Source: Methylomonas koyamae (lineage in GTDB: Bacteria > Pseudomonadota > Gammaproteobacteria > Methylococcales > Methylomonadaceae). Taken from it: a stretch of 64,000 bases of DNA. Position numbers and translations under genes: made by a program. Every line of letters begins with the position of its first letter. Within the stretch, counting starts at the first letter, position 1. The DNA is taken from positions 62,001 through 126,000 of the forward strand of contig NZ_PPPU01000014.1 in assembly GCF_006483455.1 (NCBI RefSeq). Direction: 5' to 3'. This document shows, in pieces, positions 25,118 to 34,024 of this stretch. Under the pieces are notes generated by a model. It ran no database searches. It saw nothing but the letters and a program-made list of their open reading frames with translations, and was not told the origin of the DNA.

Positions 25118-26649
25118 CGACCGATATCGTTTACTGGCAGGCGGCCGCGGCGTTTCCGGTGCTGAGCGTATTGACCGCGCTGCCGCTTTTGACCTGCGGC
25201 GCAGTGTTGGGTTTGAAAAGCTGGCGGCTGTGGCCGACCGCGTTGACCGGCGCGGTGGCGAACGTGTTGTTGAGCATTTACCTGCTGTGGGTGTTCGATG
25301 CCGAAGCGCCCGGCATCCATCTGGCCGAGAAAATCGACGGCCTGGGTTATCGGGTCGGCGTCGACGGCACCAATATCCTGTTTATTCCGTTGACGGCGGT
25401 GTTGGGTGCGCTGGCGCTGGTTTACACCCTGATCACCCGCCACCGCAACGACCGTTTATTCGTCGCCTGTCTGCTGGCTTACCAAGGCATCCTGATCGGG
25501 GCATTTGCGGCGCTGAACACGCTGCAATTCTGGTGCTGGAGCTTGTTGGAACTGGTGCCGGTGGCCTTGTTGACGATGGTTGCCGGTACCGGCCGCTTGC
25601 GCAACCAGGCCGTCAAAACCTTGCTGCAATATTGGTTGTCCGGTCTGGCGATGAGTCTGGCCGGCTTTCTGTTGCTCAGTTTCGGGCTGGCCGGTAACGG
25701 TATGGATTTGAGTTTCGATTGGCTGGCGCTGAAACACCATAATCTGGCGATTCCGAACGAAACCTTGATCTTTCTGCTGCTGTTCTTCGGCTTTGCGGTG
25801 CGGATGCCGCTGTTTCCGTTCCACGCCTGGTTGCCGGTCTTGGGCGAGCACGGTACCGCAGCCAGCGCGGCGATTTTTCTGCACGGGCTGAAGCTGGGCA
25901 TCTATGCGCTGATCCGCTTCATCTTGCCGCTGACGCCGGGTGCGGCCGAGCAATGGACCCATTTCGTCGTCACGCTGGGTTTGATCGGGATCTTTTACGG
26001 GGCCTTGCTGGCCTTGATGCAAATCAACATGCGCCGCTTAATCGCGTTCGCGGTAATCAGCCATACCGGCATGCTGGCGATCGGCGTGTTTTCGTTCAAC
26101 GATTTCGCGTTGGAGGGCAGTATTTTGTTGTCGGTGGCTTACGGCCTGGCTACCGCCGGCATGTTGTTCTGCATCGGTCTGATTTACGAGCGGACCCGGA
26201 CCTCGTTCCTGCCGCGCCTGGGCGGGCTGTTCGAGACCAATTCGACCTTGGCTTTGCTGTTTCTGATCTCGGCGCTGAGTACGATGGTGATGCCGGGCAC
26301 GCCGGGATTCGACGCCGCTCATTTGTTGATCGAGGGTACCATCGAAGAACACGGCTGGTGGATCGCGATCGCAATTCTGTTGGGCAACGTGTTGGGGGCG
26401 GCATTCTTGTTGTGGGCGTTTCAACGTCTGTTCATCGCTCACCCGAAACGCTTCGTGCAGCCTTACGGCAGCGTTCACCATCCGGTATTGAAGGAACGCA
26501 TCATCGCCGTGACGGTGTGCGGCTTGTTGATCGGTACCGGTTTTTATACGACGCCGTGGCTGAAATACATCGACCAGGAAGCGCGGGAAATCGGCGAGCA
26601 TTATCCGGCCCACCACAGCCACCATATCAACGAGACCCACCATGAATGA
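25114..26649 (+). CDS. NuoM-like subunit with altered ion-path residues
   Basis: This 511-residue antiporter-family membrane protein is the third of four in the locus. The fold motifs remain (FAVRMPLFPFHAWLP, LHGLKLGIYALIRF, FAVISHTGML), but two canonical positions differ. The helix 5 motif WE..LVP reads SLLELVP, with the glutamate two positions later (Glu146). The helix 7 lysine of FAVKMP is Arg230. Lys260 of helix 8 is kept. The C-terminus is His-rich (HYPAHHSHHINETHHE). It overlaps both neighbours (4 and 8 bases). It may be structural or conduct ions by a modified path. Confidence 0.82.
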   Translation: MTTDIVYWQAAAAFPVLSVLTALPLLTCGAVLGLKSWRLWPTALTGAVANVLLSIYLLWVFDAEAPGIHLAEKIDGLGYRVGVDGTNILFIPLTAVLGALALVYTLITRHRNDRLFVACLLAYQGILIGAFAALNTLQFWCWSLLELVPVALLTMVAGTGRLRNQAVKTLLQYWLSGLAMSLAGFLLLSFGLAGNGMDLSFDWLALKHHNLAIPNETLIFLLLFFGFAVRMPLFPFHAWLPVLGEHGTAASAAIFLHGLKLGIYALIRFILPLTPGAAEQWTHFVVTLGLIGIFYGALLALMQINMRRLIAFAVISHTGMLAIGVFSFNDFALEGSILLSVAYGLATAGMLFCIGLIYERTRTSFLPRLGGLFETNSTLALLFLISALSTMVMPGTPGFDAAHLLIEGTIEEHGWWIAIAILLGNVLGAAFLLWAFQRLFIAHPKRFVQPYGSVHHPVLKERIIAVTVCGLLIGTGFYTTPWLKYIDQEAREIGEHYPAHHSHHINETHHE

Positions 26650-28204
26650 GGCTTTGCCGCTGCTGACGCTATGCCTGCTCTGGCCCTTGCTCGGCGCGCT
26701 GGTGATAGCCTGCGTCCGCGATGGCGGCCGGGCGAAGCGGCTGGCCTTGGCCGTGGCGGGTGTCGAGCTATTGTTGACCTTGGGTGTCGTCTTCGGCTTC
26801 GACCCGAGCGATGGCGGCTATCAATGGCAGGAACACCATTTGTGGGTACCCAGCCTGAACGCCTATTACGCGGTTGGAGTGGACGGTATCTCGCTGTTGT
26901 TCCTGCCGATGACGGCCTTGTTGACCTTGATGGCACTACTGGCCGGCTGGAATGCTGCAGCCCGGCTGCACCGATTTCAGTTGGCGCTGGTGCTGATTTT
27001 GGAGAGCGCCACCATCGGCGTGTTCGTCGCACTGGATATGGCGCTGTTTTTCCTATTTTGGGAGTTGACGCTGCCGCCGATTTTCTTCCTGGCCGGTTTA
27101 TGGGGGATCGGTGCCGAACGGCGCCAGGCTGCTCTGAAATACACTTTGTACATGCTGTTCGGCGGCGTGCCGCTATTGTTCGCGATCGCGACGCTGGCCT
27201 TGAACCACGCCCATTACACCGGCGGCGACGTACCGGGCGGTCTGGCTTTCAGTTTGCCGGTGTTACTGAACACGCCGATGGATGCCGCGACGCAGGAGCT
27301 GGTGTTTTTTTTGCTGATGCTCGGTTTCGCGGTGAAAGCGCCGCTGGTACCGTTTCATACCTGGCTGCCGACCATGGCGATGGAAGGACCGGCGTTTCTC
27401 ACGGCCTTGCTGGTCGGGTTGAAGCTGGGCTTGTACGGCATTCTCCGCTTTGCCTTGCCCTTGGCGCCGCAAGCGGCGCTGGAGCATCGCTGGCTAGTGG
27501 CGATCGTCGGCGCCGTTACCTTGGTATACGCCGCCCTGATCGCGTTGCAGCAAACCAACTTACGCCGGTTGCTGGCCTATTCCAGTATCAGTCACGTCGG
27601 CTTGGTGCTGATGGGCTTGGCGACATTCAATTATCAGGGGCAGCAAGGGGCGTTATTGCAATTGCTGAATTTCACGCTGGTCGCCGGTAGCCTGATGCTG
27701 ATGGCCGGCATGCTGCAACAGCGCTTGGGCAGTTGCGAACTGGTGCATCTGGGCGGCTTGGCCAAACCGGCGCCGCGTCTGGCTTGTTTGTTCTTCCTGT
27801 TTACGCTGGCTAGCCTGGGCGTACCGGGTGCCAACGGTTTTCCGGCGGAATTGCTGGTTCTGATCGGCACCTTGCAGGCTTACCCGGCGTTGGCGATGGT
27901 GGCTTTGTTCGGCGCCGTGTTGAGTGCCGCCTACATGCTCGGTTTCGTCAGGAAAGCCTTGTTCGGGCCGACTAACGCCACGGCTCGCAACTGCCCGGAT
28001 CTGACCCGGCGCGAGCTTTTGCTGTTGTTGGTCCCGGCCGTGCTGGTGTTGCTGGTCGGACTCAGTCCAAAAAGCGTATTGGTATGGCCGGAAAGCAGCT
28101 TGTTGATGCGGCAGGAGGCCGTGGCCGAAGCGGAAGCGGTGCGAGCGGTTTCCGGGCTGGCGCCGGCACGAGCCGCCACCGCGGATGCGGCCGACTCGAT
28201 TTGA
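26642..28204 (+). CDS. NuoM-like proton-conducting subunit
   Basis: The 520-residue fourth antiporter-like protein has canonical residues: Glu141 (LFWELTLPPIFFL), Lys232 (FAVKAPLVPFHTWLP) and Lys261 (VGLKLGLYGILRF). About 14 membrane helices are evident. Its start overlaps the previous gene by eight bases, which makes cotranslation likely. The C-terminal 30 residues are Ala- and Glu-rich (RQEAVAEAEAVRAVSG). It ends the densely packed membrane/DabA block; the next gene has its own promoter 40 bases downstream. Confidence 0.87.
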   Translation: MNEALPLLTLCLLWPLLGALVIACVRDGGRAKRLALAVAGVELLLTLGVVFGFDPSDGGYQWQEHHLWVPSLNAYYAVGVDGISLLFLPMTALLTLMALLAGWNAAARLHRFQLALVLILESATIGVFVALDMALFFLFWELTLPPIFFLAGLWGIGAERRQAALKYTLYMLFGGVPLLFAIATLALNHAHYTGGDVPGGLAFSLPVLLNTPMDAATQELVFFLLMLGFAVKAPLVPFHTWLPTMAMEGPAFLTALLVGLKLGLYGILRFALPLAPQAALEHRWLVAIVGAVTLVYAALIALQQTNLRRLLAYSSISHVGLVLMGLATFNYQGQQGALLQLLNFTLVAGSLMLMAGMLQQRLGSCELVHLGGLAKPAPRLACLFFLFTLASLGVPGANGFPAELLVLIGTLQAYPALAMVALFGAVLSAAYMLGFVRKALFGPTNATARNCPDLTRRELLLLLVPAVLVLLVGLSPKSVLVWPESSLLMRQEAVAEAEAVRAVSGLAPARAATADAADSI

Positions 28205-28243
28205 AAGCTGGCGGCGAAGGCTTGGACCGGCCCGGAAAATTGA

Positions 28244-28271
28244 TTGGCATATAGTTTCGAATCGATATAAT
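28244..28271 (+). promoter_or_regulatory. Sigma-70-type promoter before carbonic anhydrase gene
   Basis: TTGGCA (28244-28249, 5 of 6 to consensus), a 16-base spacer and a perfect TATAAT (28266-28271), 82 bases before the carbonic anhydrase start. It suggests the carbonic anhydrase and SulP genes can be expressed apart from the DAB genes. Confidence 0.65.
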
Positions 28272-28353
28272 ATTGACCCAAGCCCGGCGGTTTCAGGCCG
28301 GGAGCTCAAAAATACGTTACGCCACTGGGATTACCCCTAAAAGGACGATAAAT

Positions 28354-28986
28354 ATGCACACTCCCGCGAAATTATTATTAGAAAACAAAGCTTGGTCCGA
28401 AGAAATCAGTAGCAAAGATCCGGATTTTTTCAGTCAGTTGGCCAAAGAGCAAAAGCCGGATTTTTTGTGGATCGGTTGTTCCGATAGCCGGGTACCGGCC
28501 GAGACCATCGTCAATGCGCAACCCGGCGAAATATTCGTCCATCGCAATATTGCCAACCAAGTCATCGTTACCGACTTCAATTGCCTGAGCGTTTTGCAAT
28601 ATGCGGTCAACGTGTTGAAAGTCAAACACGTGATCGTCTGCGGCCATTACGGTTGCGGCGGCGTCAAGGCGGCATTGCAGCCGCAAAAATCCGAATTGGT
28701 GATCACCAACAAATGGCTGATGCACATCAAGGATGTGTATCGTTTGCACGAGGAAGAATTGGAAACGGTGTCGCCCGAAGACAAAGTGAACCGTATGATC
28801 GAGCTGAACATCGTCGAACAGGTTTACCGGCTGGCGCATACCTCGATCATCCAATCCGCCTGGCGCCACGGCCACAAGCCCACCTTGCACGGTTGGGTAT
28901 ACGGGCTGAACGACGGTTTGATCCAGGAATTGATCAAGCTCGACCATAACACCCAAATCAATCCGATTTACCGCTATGCGGATTAA
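28354..28986 (+). CDS. can: Beta-class carbonic anhydrase
   Basis: The 210-residue protein carries all beta-carbonic anhydrase zinc and catalytic residues at the same numbers as E. coli Can: Cys42 and Asp44 (IGCSDSRVPAETI), His98 and Cys101 (CGHYGCGGV). It interconverts CO2 and bicarbonate in the cytoplasm. AAGGA precedes ATG 28354. It lies between the DAB-like block and a SulP transporter. A freely reversible cytosolic carbonic anhydrase would normally work against a CO2-trapping DAB, so timing or location of its expression matters. Confidence 0.95.
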   Translation: MHTPAKLLLENKAWSEEISSKDPDFFSQLAKEQKPDFLWIGCSDSRVPAETIVNAQPGEIFVHRNIANQVIVTDFNCLSVLQYAVNVLKVKHVIVCGHYGCGGVKAALQPQKSELVITNKWLMHIKDVYRLHEEELETVSPEDKVNRMIELNIVEQVYRLAHTSIIQSAWRHGHKPTLHGWVYGLNDGLIQELIKLDHNTQINPIYRYAD

Positions 28987-29021
28987 GCGGCCTGCCCACT
29001 ATTAACGACGGATTGAAACCA

Positions 29022-30581
29022 ATGACAACGCATTTGAGTTATTACCTGAAACATTTGCACCAGGATCTGCCGGCCGGCATCGTGGTTTTTTTGGTGGCGT
29101 TACCGCTCTGCCTGGGGGTGGCCCTGGCCTCCGGTGCACCGCTGTTTTCCGGGATCATCGCCGGATTGGTCGGCGGCTTGCTGGTGTCCTGGGCTAGCGG
29201 CTCGCAACTAAGCGTGTCCGGTCCGGCGGCCGGTCTGACCGTGATCGTCTTCGAAGCCATCGAAACCTTAGGCGGCTTCGGCGGCTTCCTGTTGAGCGTG
29301 GTACTGGCCGGCGGCCTGCAGATTGTATTGGGCTTCTTGAAAGCTGGTGTCATCGGCGCGTTTTTTCCGGCGGCGGTGATCAAAGGCATGCTGGCGGCAA
29401 TCGGTTTGATTTTGATCATCAAACAGACACCGCACGCCACCGGTTACGACACCAGTCCTGAAGGCGACGAAAGCTATATGCAAGAGACCGCCGAATCGAG
29501 TTTTTTCGAATTGTCGGAGGCGTTGGAGGGCATTACGCCCGGCGTGACTCTGGTTAGCGTGGTTGCGTTGTTGATCCTGATCGTTTGGGACAGCGCGCTC
29601 ATCAAACGCTTCAAGGGTTTGAAGCTCGTGCCGGGGCCGTTGTTGGCTGTGATTTGGGGTGTCGGTTTCAATGCCGTGGCGCTGCAATACTTTCCGGAAT
29701 TGGCGATCGGCGATAAGCACTTGGTGTCGTTGCCGGAGTTGGGCACTACCGCCAATTTTGTCAACCAGTTGCGGTTGCCGGACTTCAGCTATTTCGGCAA
29801 TCCGAAAATTTATTCGATTGCCGTAACCATTGCCATCATCGCCAGCCTGGAAACGCTGTTGAGTATCGAGGCGGTCGATAAGCTGGATCCGCACAAACGG
29901 GTGGCGCCGACCAACCGCGAGCTGAAGGCGCAGGGCTTGGGCAATATGGTCAGCGGGATGATCGGCGGTTTGCCGATTACCGCCGTGATCGTGCGCAGTT
30001 CGGCCAATATCAACGCCGGCGGTCAGACCCGGCTGTCCTGCTTCTTCCACGGTCTGCTGTTGATGGTCAGCGTGCTGTTTTTCGCCAAGTACCTGAACAT
30101 GATTCCGCTGGCATGTCTGGCGGCGATTTTGCTCCAAACCGGCTACAAATTGGCCAAACCGGCCATGTTCGTCGAGTTTTACCGTAAGGGCTGGAACCAA
30201 TTCCTGCCGTTTGTGATTACCGTCGCCGCGATTTTGTTAACCGATCTGCTGGTGGGCATTGCGATAGGCATGGGCTGCGGCTTTTTCTTCGTGCTACGCG
30301 CCAATTTTCACGCGGCGATTACCTTGACTCAGCACGGCCAGCATTACCTGCTGCGCTTGCATAAGGATGTATCGTTTTTGAATAAGGCCCTATTGCGCAA
30401 ATGCCTGCAGGAGGTCCCAAATGATTGCGAACTGCTGATAGACGGTTACAAGGCGCAATTCGTCGATCTGGACATCTTAGAGACGATAGGCGATTTCATG
30501 TTGGCGGCGCCGGACCGGGGTATTCAAGTCGAGGTTCAAGGCATCCCGCTGGAAGACATTACGCCGTCTGCCGGCCATTGA
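29022..30581 (+). CDS. SulP-family anion transporter, probable bicarbonate uptake
   Basis: A 519-residue SulP/SLC26-like inner-membrane protein. The N-terminal DLPAGIVVFLVALPLCLGVALASGAPLFSGI, SGPAAGLTVIVFEAIE and the substrate-region helices are typical, followed by a short STAS-like C-terminal domain (about residues 430-519, NDCELLIDGYKAQFVDLDILETIGDF). SulP proteins paired with carbonic anhydrase genes are likely bicarbonate carriers (BicA-like). Sulfate is the alternative, less likely given the neighbours. I start at ATG 29022 rather than the in-frame TTG at 29013. It lies 35 bases after the carbonic anhydrase stop. Confidence 0.87.
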   Translation: MTTHLSYYLKHLHQDLPAGIVVFLVALPLCLGVALASGAPLFSGIIAGLVGGLLVSWASGSQLSVSGPAAGLTVIVFEAIETLGGFGGFLLSVVLAGGLQIVLGFLKAGVIGAFFPAAVIKGMLAAIGLILIIKQTPHATGYDTSPEGDESYMQETAESSFFELSEALEGITPGVTLVSVVALLILIVWDSALIKRFKGLKLVPGPLLAVIWGVGFNAVALQYFPELAIGDKHLVSLPELGTTANFVNQLRLPDFSYFGNPKIYSIAVTIAIIASLETLLSIEAVDKLDPHKRVAPTNRELKAQGLGNMVSGMIGGLPITAVIVRSSANINAGGQTRLSCFFHGLLLMVSVLFFAKYLNMIPLACLAAILLQTGYKLAKPAMFVEFYRKGWNQFLPFVITVAAILLTDLLVGIAIGMGCGFFFVLRANFHAAITLTQHGQHYLLRLHKDVSFLNKALLRKCLQEVPNDCELLIDGYKAQFVDLDILETIGDFMLAAPDRGIQVEVQGIPLEDITPSAGH

Positions 30582-30588
30582 TGCGTCA

Positions 30589-30610
30589 GCCCGCCCGTGT
30601 CGGGGCGGGC
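30589..30610. terminator. Bidirectional hairpin between convergent genes
   Basis: GCCCGCCC (30589-30596) pairs with GGGCGGGC (30603-30610) around a 6-base loop, between the SulP stop and the convergent kinase stop. No T run is present. Confidence 0.55.
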
Positions 30611-30614
30611 GGCG

Positions 30615-31685
30615 TTAGCTAGCGGTTGTCGGAGTCAATTTTGCTATCAGTTTCTCTATGGCGTCGCGTTGGCGTTCGATATCTCGCACCAGCTCGAATT
30701 GGGCCAGCGCCCGGCGCAGATTTTGGCCGGCGTCGTCCACTTTGAAGTAGCGGTTGCCCTGCAAATAATCGGTGAAGAAGCGCAAACCCAGTTCGAACGG
30801 AATCAGACGGATCGCCGGATACAGATAGCGGTAATCCGCCGCCGTGAAAAAATGGCCGGCCTCGGCCAGATAGTGCTCGAGAACCGCACTGCAACGCTGC
30901 AGATCGAAGCCGTTGGTGTCCGGAATATGGCAACAGGAGCGCAGGCAGTCGCCGATGTCGTAATGCACCAGACCGGGTTTCACGGTATCCAGATCGACCA
31001 AACCGATAATCCGGTCGCTGTCCGGCTCGAACAGAAAGTTGTTCAATTTCGGATCGCCGTGTATCACTCGATCCACCAATTCACCGCGCTGTCTGGCCTG
31101 TTCCAGCTCATGGATGCCTGCGCCGAAATCGGCGATGAAACGGCGGCAGCTTTGCAAGTCGGCGTCGCTCGGCACTTGCGGTGCTTGAGCCAACGCCGCC
31201 TGATACTGACGAAAATATTCGGGGGTGATGTGGAAGCCGGGCAGGGTGTCGTGCAGGGTTTCGGCGGCCAGGGTGCTGCACAAGCTATGAAAATGGCCGA
31301 GTGCGGCGCCGACTTCGCCGGCTTCGCTGAGATTGGCGAGCCGTTCCCGGCTTTCGGATGGCGTGATCCATTCCAGTGCCCGCCAGACCCGGCCGCTGTC
31401 GCGGTCGCGAATTTGCGCGTCGTCTGCAGCCGGCAGCAGTCGGGGGATGCGTAAACGAACCTCGACTGCGGTTTGTCGGCCGAGGTGGCGGTTCAATGCG
31501 GTTAGATTTTCCGCGATGCGTTCCGGATGCGGAAACACCCGGTCGTTGATGGCTTGCAAGACGAAGTTGTCGCCATCGGCTTCGACCAGGAAGGTATCGT
31601 TGATCAGGCCGTTACCGAGCGGCCTGATCGCGTGGATGGTCCGGCCGCCGGCGAAGCGGCGGGCAATCGGTTCCAGCCGGTTCAC
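30615..31685 (-). CDS. APH-fold phosphotransferase (small-molecule kinase)
   Basis: A 356-residue aminoglycoside-phosphotransferase-fold protein. Key motifs are the GNGLINDTFLVEADGDNFVLQAIN nucleotide loop region, HGDPKLNNFLF (catalytic Asp and metal-binding Asn) and IGLVDLDTV. Such proteins phosphorylate sugars or amino alcohols (N-acetylhexosamine kinase NahK is one relative); antibiotic resistance is unlikely given the housekeeping context. The start is GTG overlapping the rdgB stop (GTGA), so translation is coupled to rdgB. The frame is open upstream inside rdgB, which I reject as coding. Confidence 0.83.
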   Translation of the reverse strand: MNRLEPIARRFAGGRTIHAIRPLGNGLINDTFLVEADGDNFVLQAINDRVFPHPERIAENLTALNRHLGRQTAVEVRLRIPRLLPAADDAQIRDRDSGRVWRALEWITPSESRERLANLSEAGEVGAALGHFHSLCSTLAAETLHDTLPGFHITPEYFRQYQAALAQAPQVPSDADLQSCRRFIADFGAGIHELEQARQRGELVDRVIHGDPKLNNFLFEPDSDRIIGLVDLDTVKPGLVHYDIGDCLRSCCHIPDTNGFDLQRCSAVLEHYLAEAGHFFTAADYRYLYPAIRLIPFELGLRFFTDYLQGNRYFKVDDAGQNLRRALAQFELVRDIERQRDAIEKLIAKLTPTTAS

Positions 31686-32266
31686 GGATTTAACTGCCGG
31701 GCCAGTGCGCGTAAGGCCTGGCCGCGGTGGCTCACCGCATTTTTGGTTTCCGGCGGCAGTTGCGCCGAGGAGCATTGGAATTGGTCCAGCCAGAAAATCG
31801 GATCGTAGCCGAAACCGTTTTCGCCGACCGCAGCAGGCAGGATCTTGCCTTCCCAGACGCCCTGGGCGATCAGCGGAGTCGGGTCCGCAGCGTGGCGCAG
31901 GTAAACCATCACGCAAATAAAGCGGGCGCTGCGCAAGGCGTCCGGCACATCGCGCATTTCCGCCAGCAGTTTTTCCAGATTGGCTCGGTCGTCGGCGCCG
32001 ATGCCGGCATAGCGGGCGGAAATCACGCCGGGCGCGCCGTTGAGTGCGTCGACGACAATGCCGGAATCGTCGGCAATCGCCGGCAGCCGGCAATGCGCGG
32101 CGGCATTGCGGGCCTTGATGATCGCGTTTTCGATGAAGGTGGAGCCGGTTTCCTCGGGTTCGGCGACGTTAAATTGCGATTGCGGCAGAATCTTGTCGCT
32201 TTGCAGAATGGCCTGGATTTCCCGAATTTTGCCCGGATTGCCGCTGGCCAGTACGATCGAACTCAT
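31682..32266 (-). CDS. rdgB: dITP/XTP pyrophosphatase RdgB
   Basis: The 194-residue Ham1/RdgB protein removes inosine and xanthosine triphosphates from the nucleotide pool. Motifs are VLASGNPGKIREIQ at the start, ETGSTFIENAIIKARNAA, ADDSGIVVDALNGAPGVISARYAG and GENGFGYDPIFW. Length is normal. The start ATG lies four bases after the rph stop, and the stop overlaps the kinase GTG. The rph-rdgB order is conserved in many bacteria. Confidence 0.95.
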   Translation of the reverse strand: MSSIVLASGNPGKIREIQAILQSDKILPQSQFNVAEPEETGSTFIENAIIKARNAAAHCRLPAIADDSGIVVDALNGAPGVISARYAGIGADDRANLEKLLAEMRDVPDALRSARFICVMVYLRHAADPTPLIAQGVWEGKILPAAVGENGFGYDPIFWLDQFQCSSAQLPPETKNAVSHRGQALRALARQLNP

Positions 32267-32270
32267 CGGC

Positions 32271-33020
32271 TTAGAATGCGATCGGTTTCGGCGCGGGTTT
32301 CTTCGCCTCTTCCAACGCCGCTTGTTGTTTTTCCAGTAATTGTTTGATGCCGTGTTCCGCCAGTTCCAGCATCGCATTCAGTTCGTCCTTTCTGAAGGCA
32401 TGGCCTTCGGCCGTACCCTGGACTTCGATGAAGTGGCCGGCTTCGTTCATAACCACGTTCATGTCGGTCTCGGCCTGGTGGTCTTCGGCATAGTCCAGGT
32501 CCAACACCGGTACCCCGTTGTAAATGCCCACCGATACCGAAGCGACTTGGCCGTGCAGCGGGTTTTTCTTGATTTTGTGGGTTTTCAGCAGGTGGTCGAT
32601 CGCAATCGACAAGGCAACGAAACCGCCGGTGATTGACGCGGTGCGGGTGCCGCCGTCGGCTTGAATCACGTCGCAATCGATGGTGATGGTATTTTCGCCC
32701 AGCGCCTTCAAGTCGATCGCGGCGCGCAGGGAGCGGCCGATCAGACGCTGGATTTCCAGGGTTCTGCCGCCTTGTTTGCCGCGGCCGGCCTCGCGGTCCA
32801 TCCGGCTGTGGGTCGAGCGCGGCAGCATGCCGTATTCCGCGGTGACCCAACCCTCGCCTTTGCCTTTTAGGAAACGAGGGACGCTATTGTCGACGCTGGC
32901 GGTGCATAAGACCCGGGTGTCGCCGAATTCCACCAACACCGAGCCTTCGGCGTGTTTGGTGTAATGGCAGGTAAAACGAATTTCGCGTAATTGGTCCGGA
33001 TTGCGTCCGCTTGGTCTCAT
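32271..33020 (-). CDS. rph: Ribonuclease PH
   Basis: A 249-residue phosphate-dependent 3' exoribonuclease that trims tRNA precursors. The start [69 protein letters not shown] and [18 protein letters not shown] are family signatures. The frame is full length; it is not a truncated allele as in E. coli K-12. It is followed immediately by rdgB and divergent from yicC beyond the kinase gene. Confidence 0.97.
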   Translation of the reverse strand: MRPSGRNPDQLREIRFTCHYTKHAEGSVLVEFGDTRVLCTASVDNSVPRFLKGKGEGWVTAEYGMLPRSTHSRMDREAGRGKQGGRTLEIQRLIGRSLRAAIDLKALGENTITIDCDVIQADGGTRTASITGGFVALSIAIDHLLKTHKIKKNPLHGQVASVSVGIYNGVPVLDLDYAEDHQAETDMNVVMNEAGHFIEVQGTAEGHAFRKDELNAMLELAEHGIKQLLEKQQAALEEAKKPAPKPIAF

Positions 33021-33081
33021 ATTGTTCTCGGCAGTATCAAAAGTTGCGGCATTATACTGGCTTTGCCGGGCCGGTTTTTAA

Positions 33082-33981
33082 CTATTGGGGACTCAGCGCC
33101 TGCTGCAGTTCGGCCACGGTTTGCGGCCGGTTTTCCGGAAAAATCGCCATGGCCCAATCGATCGCTTTTAACAGATATTCCGGGAAGCGGCGCTTGTGGG
33201 CTTTGACGGCCGGCGGCAAATTGTCCTGCTTGGCGCGGTCCGGCGACGGTATCGGGATTTTGTAGTCCAGGCAGGCGCGCATGCTGGCACCGACGGCGTA
33301 AATGTCCGACCAGGGGCCGAGATTGCCGTTGCTGTCGTATTGTTCGATCGGCGAATACCCGTTGGTCAGCACTTTGGCCCGGTTGCGCTGCGGGTCCAGC
33401 GTGATTTTGCGGATCGCGCCGAAATCCAGCAGCAGCGGATCGTTTTCGGCGCGGATCAGAATGTTGGCGGGTTTGATATCCAGATGCACCAAGCCTTTTT
33501 GATGAACCGCGTCGATACCGTTCAGCAACAATGGGAATACCGTCAACAGGAATTCTTCGGTAATCGGCAGGCTTTTGCGGTGTAGGATTTTATCCAGCGT
33601 GACGCCGTAGTCGTAGGTCATGACCATATACACGGTATCGTTGGCTTGGAAGAAGTTGATTACGTCGACGATGTTGTGGTGCTTCAGCATCGCCAGAACT
33701 TTGGCTTCCTCGAAAAACAGCGCCCGGCCGCGCATGAATAACGCCTTGGCTTCTTCGCTATTCGGCGCCACCAGGTTATTCCAGGTACGGTGCGCCAGCT
33801 TGCGCGGCAGGTATTCCTTGATCGCCACCTGCGTCTGGTCGGACATTTGCCGGGCCAGATAGACCGAACTGAAGCCGCCGTGCGCCAATTCCCGCTCGAT
33901 CATGTACTGATCTATAATGGTTCCCGATTGCAGGTAGTTCCATTGTTTCGGGTAGGTTTCCGGATCGTAATATTCGGCCAT
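33082..33981 (-). CDS. Hanks-type Ser/Thr protein kinase
   Basis: A 299-residue cytosolic kinase without membrane helix or sensor domain. The ATP loop reads ELAHGGFSSVYLA (about 31-43), the catalytic lysine is Lys55 (VAIKEYLP), the HRD equivalent is HLD with Asp168 (HLDIKPANIL), and the DFG motif is intact (LLLDFGAIRK, Asp186). GYSPIEQY resembles the activation-segment APE region. It belongs to the bacterial kinases whose HRD arginine is replaced. It ends 61 bases before rph in the same direction and starts 43 bases from divergent yicC. Substrates unknown. Confidence 0.88.
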   Translation of the reverse strand: MAEYYDPETYPKQWNYLQSGTIIDQYMIERELAHGGFSSVYLARQMSDQTQVAIKEYLPRKLAHRTWNNLVAPNSEEAKALFMRGRALFFEEAKVLAMLKHHNIVDVINFFQANDTVYMVMTYDYGVTLDKILHRKSLPITEEFLLTVFPLLLNGIDAVHQKGLVHLDIKPANILIRAENDPLLLDFGAIRKITLDPQRNRAKVLTNGYSPIEQYDSNGNLGPWSDIYAVGASMRACLDYKIPIPSPDRAKQDNLPPAVKAHKRRFPEYLLKAIDWAMAIFPENRPQTVAELQQALSPQ

Positions 33982-34024
33982 AAGGAAAGCTGCGCGGGTA
34001 AAGCGTGAAGATTATAGGTGAAAA

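Noticed and set aside
18872-28204. Respiratory complex I (nuo) operon
   Set aside because: Only antiporter-like membrane subunits occur, with a DUF2309 gene among them; none of the NADH- or quinone-binding subunits is present.
18872-28204. Mrp-type sodium/proton antiporter operon
   Set aside because: No MrpB, C, E, F or G small subunits; the DabA gene and carbonic anhydrase context point to inorganic carbon uptake.
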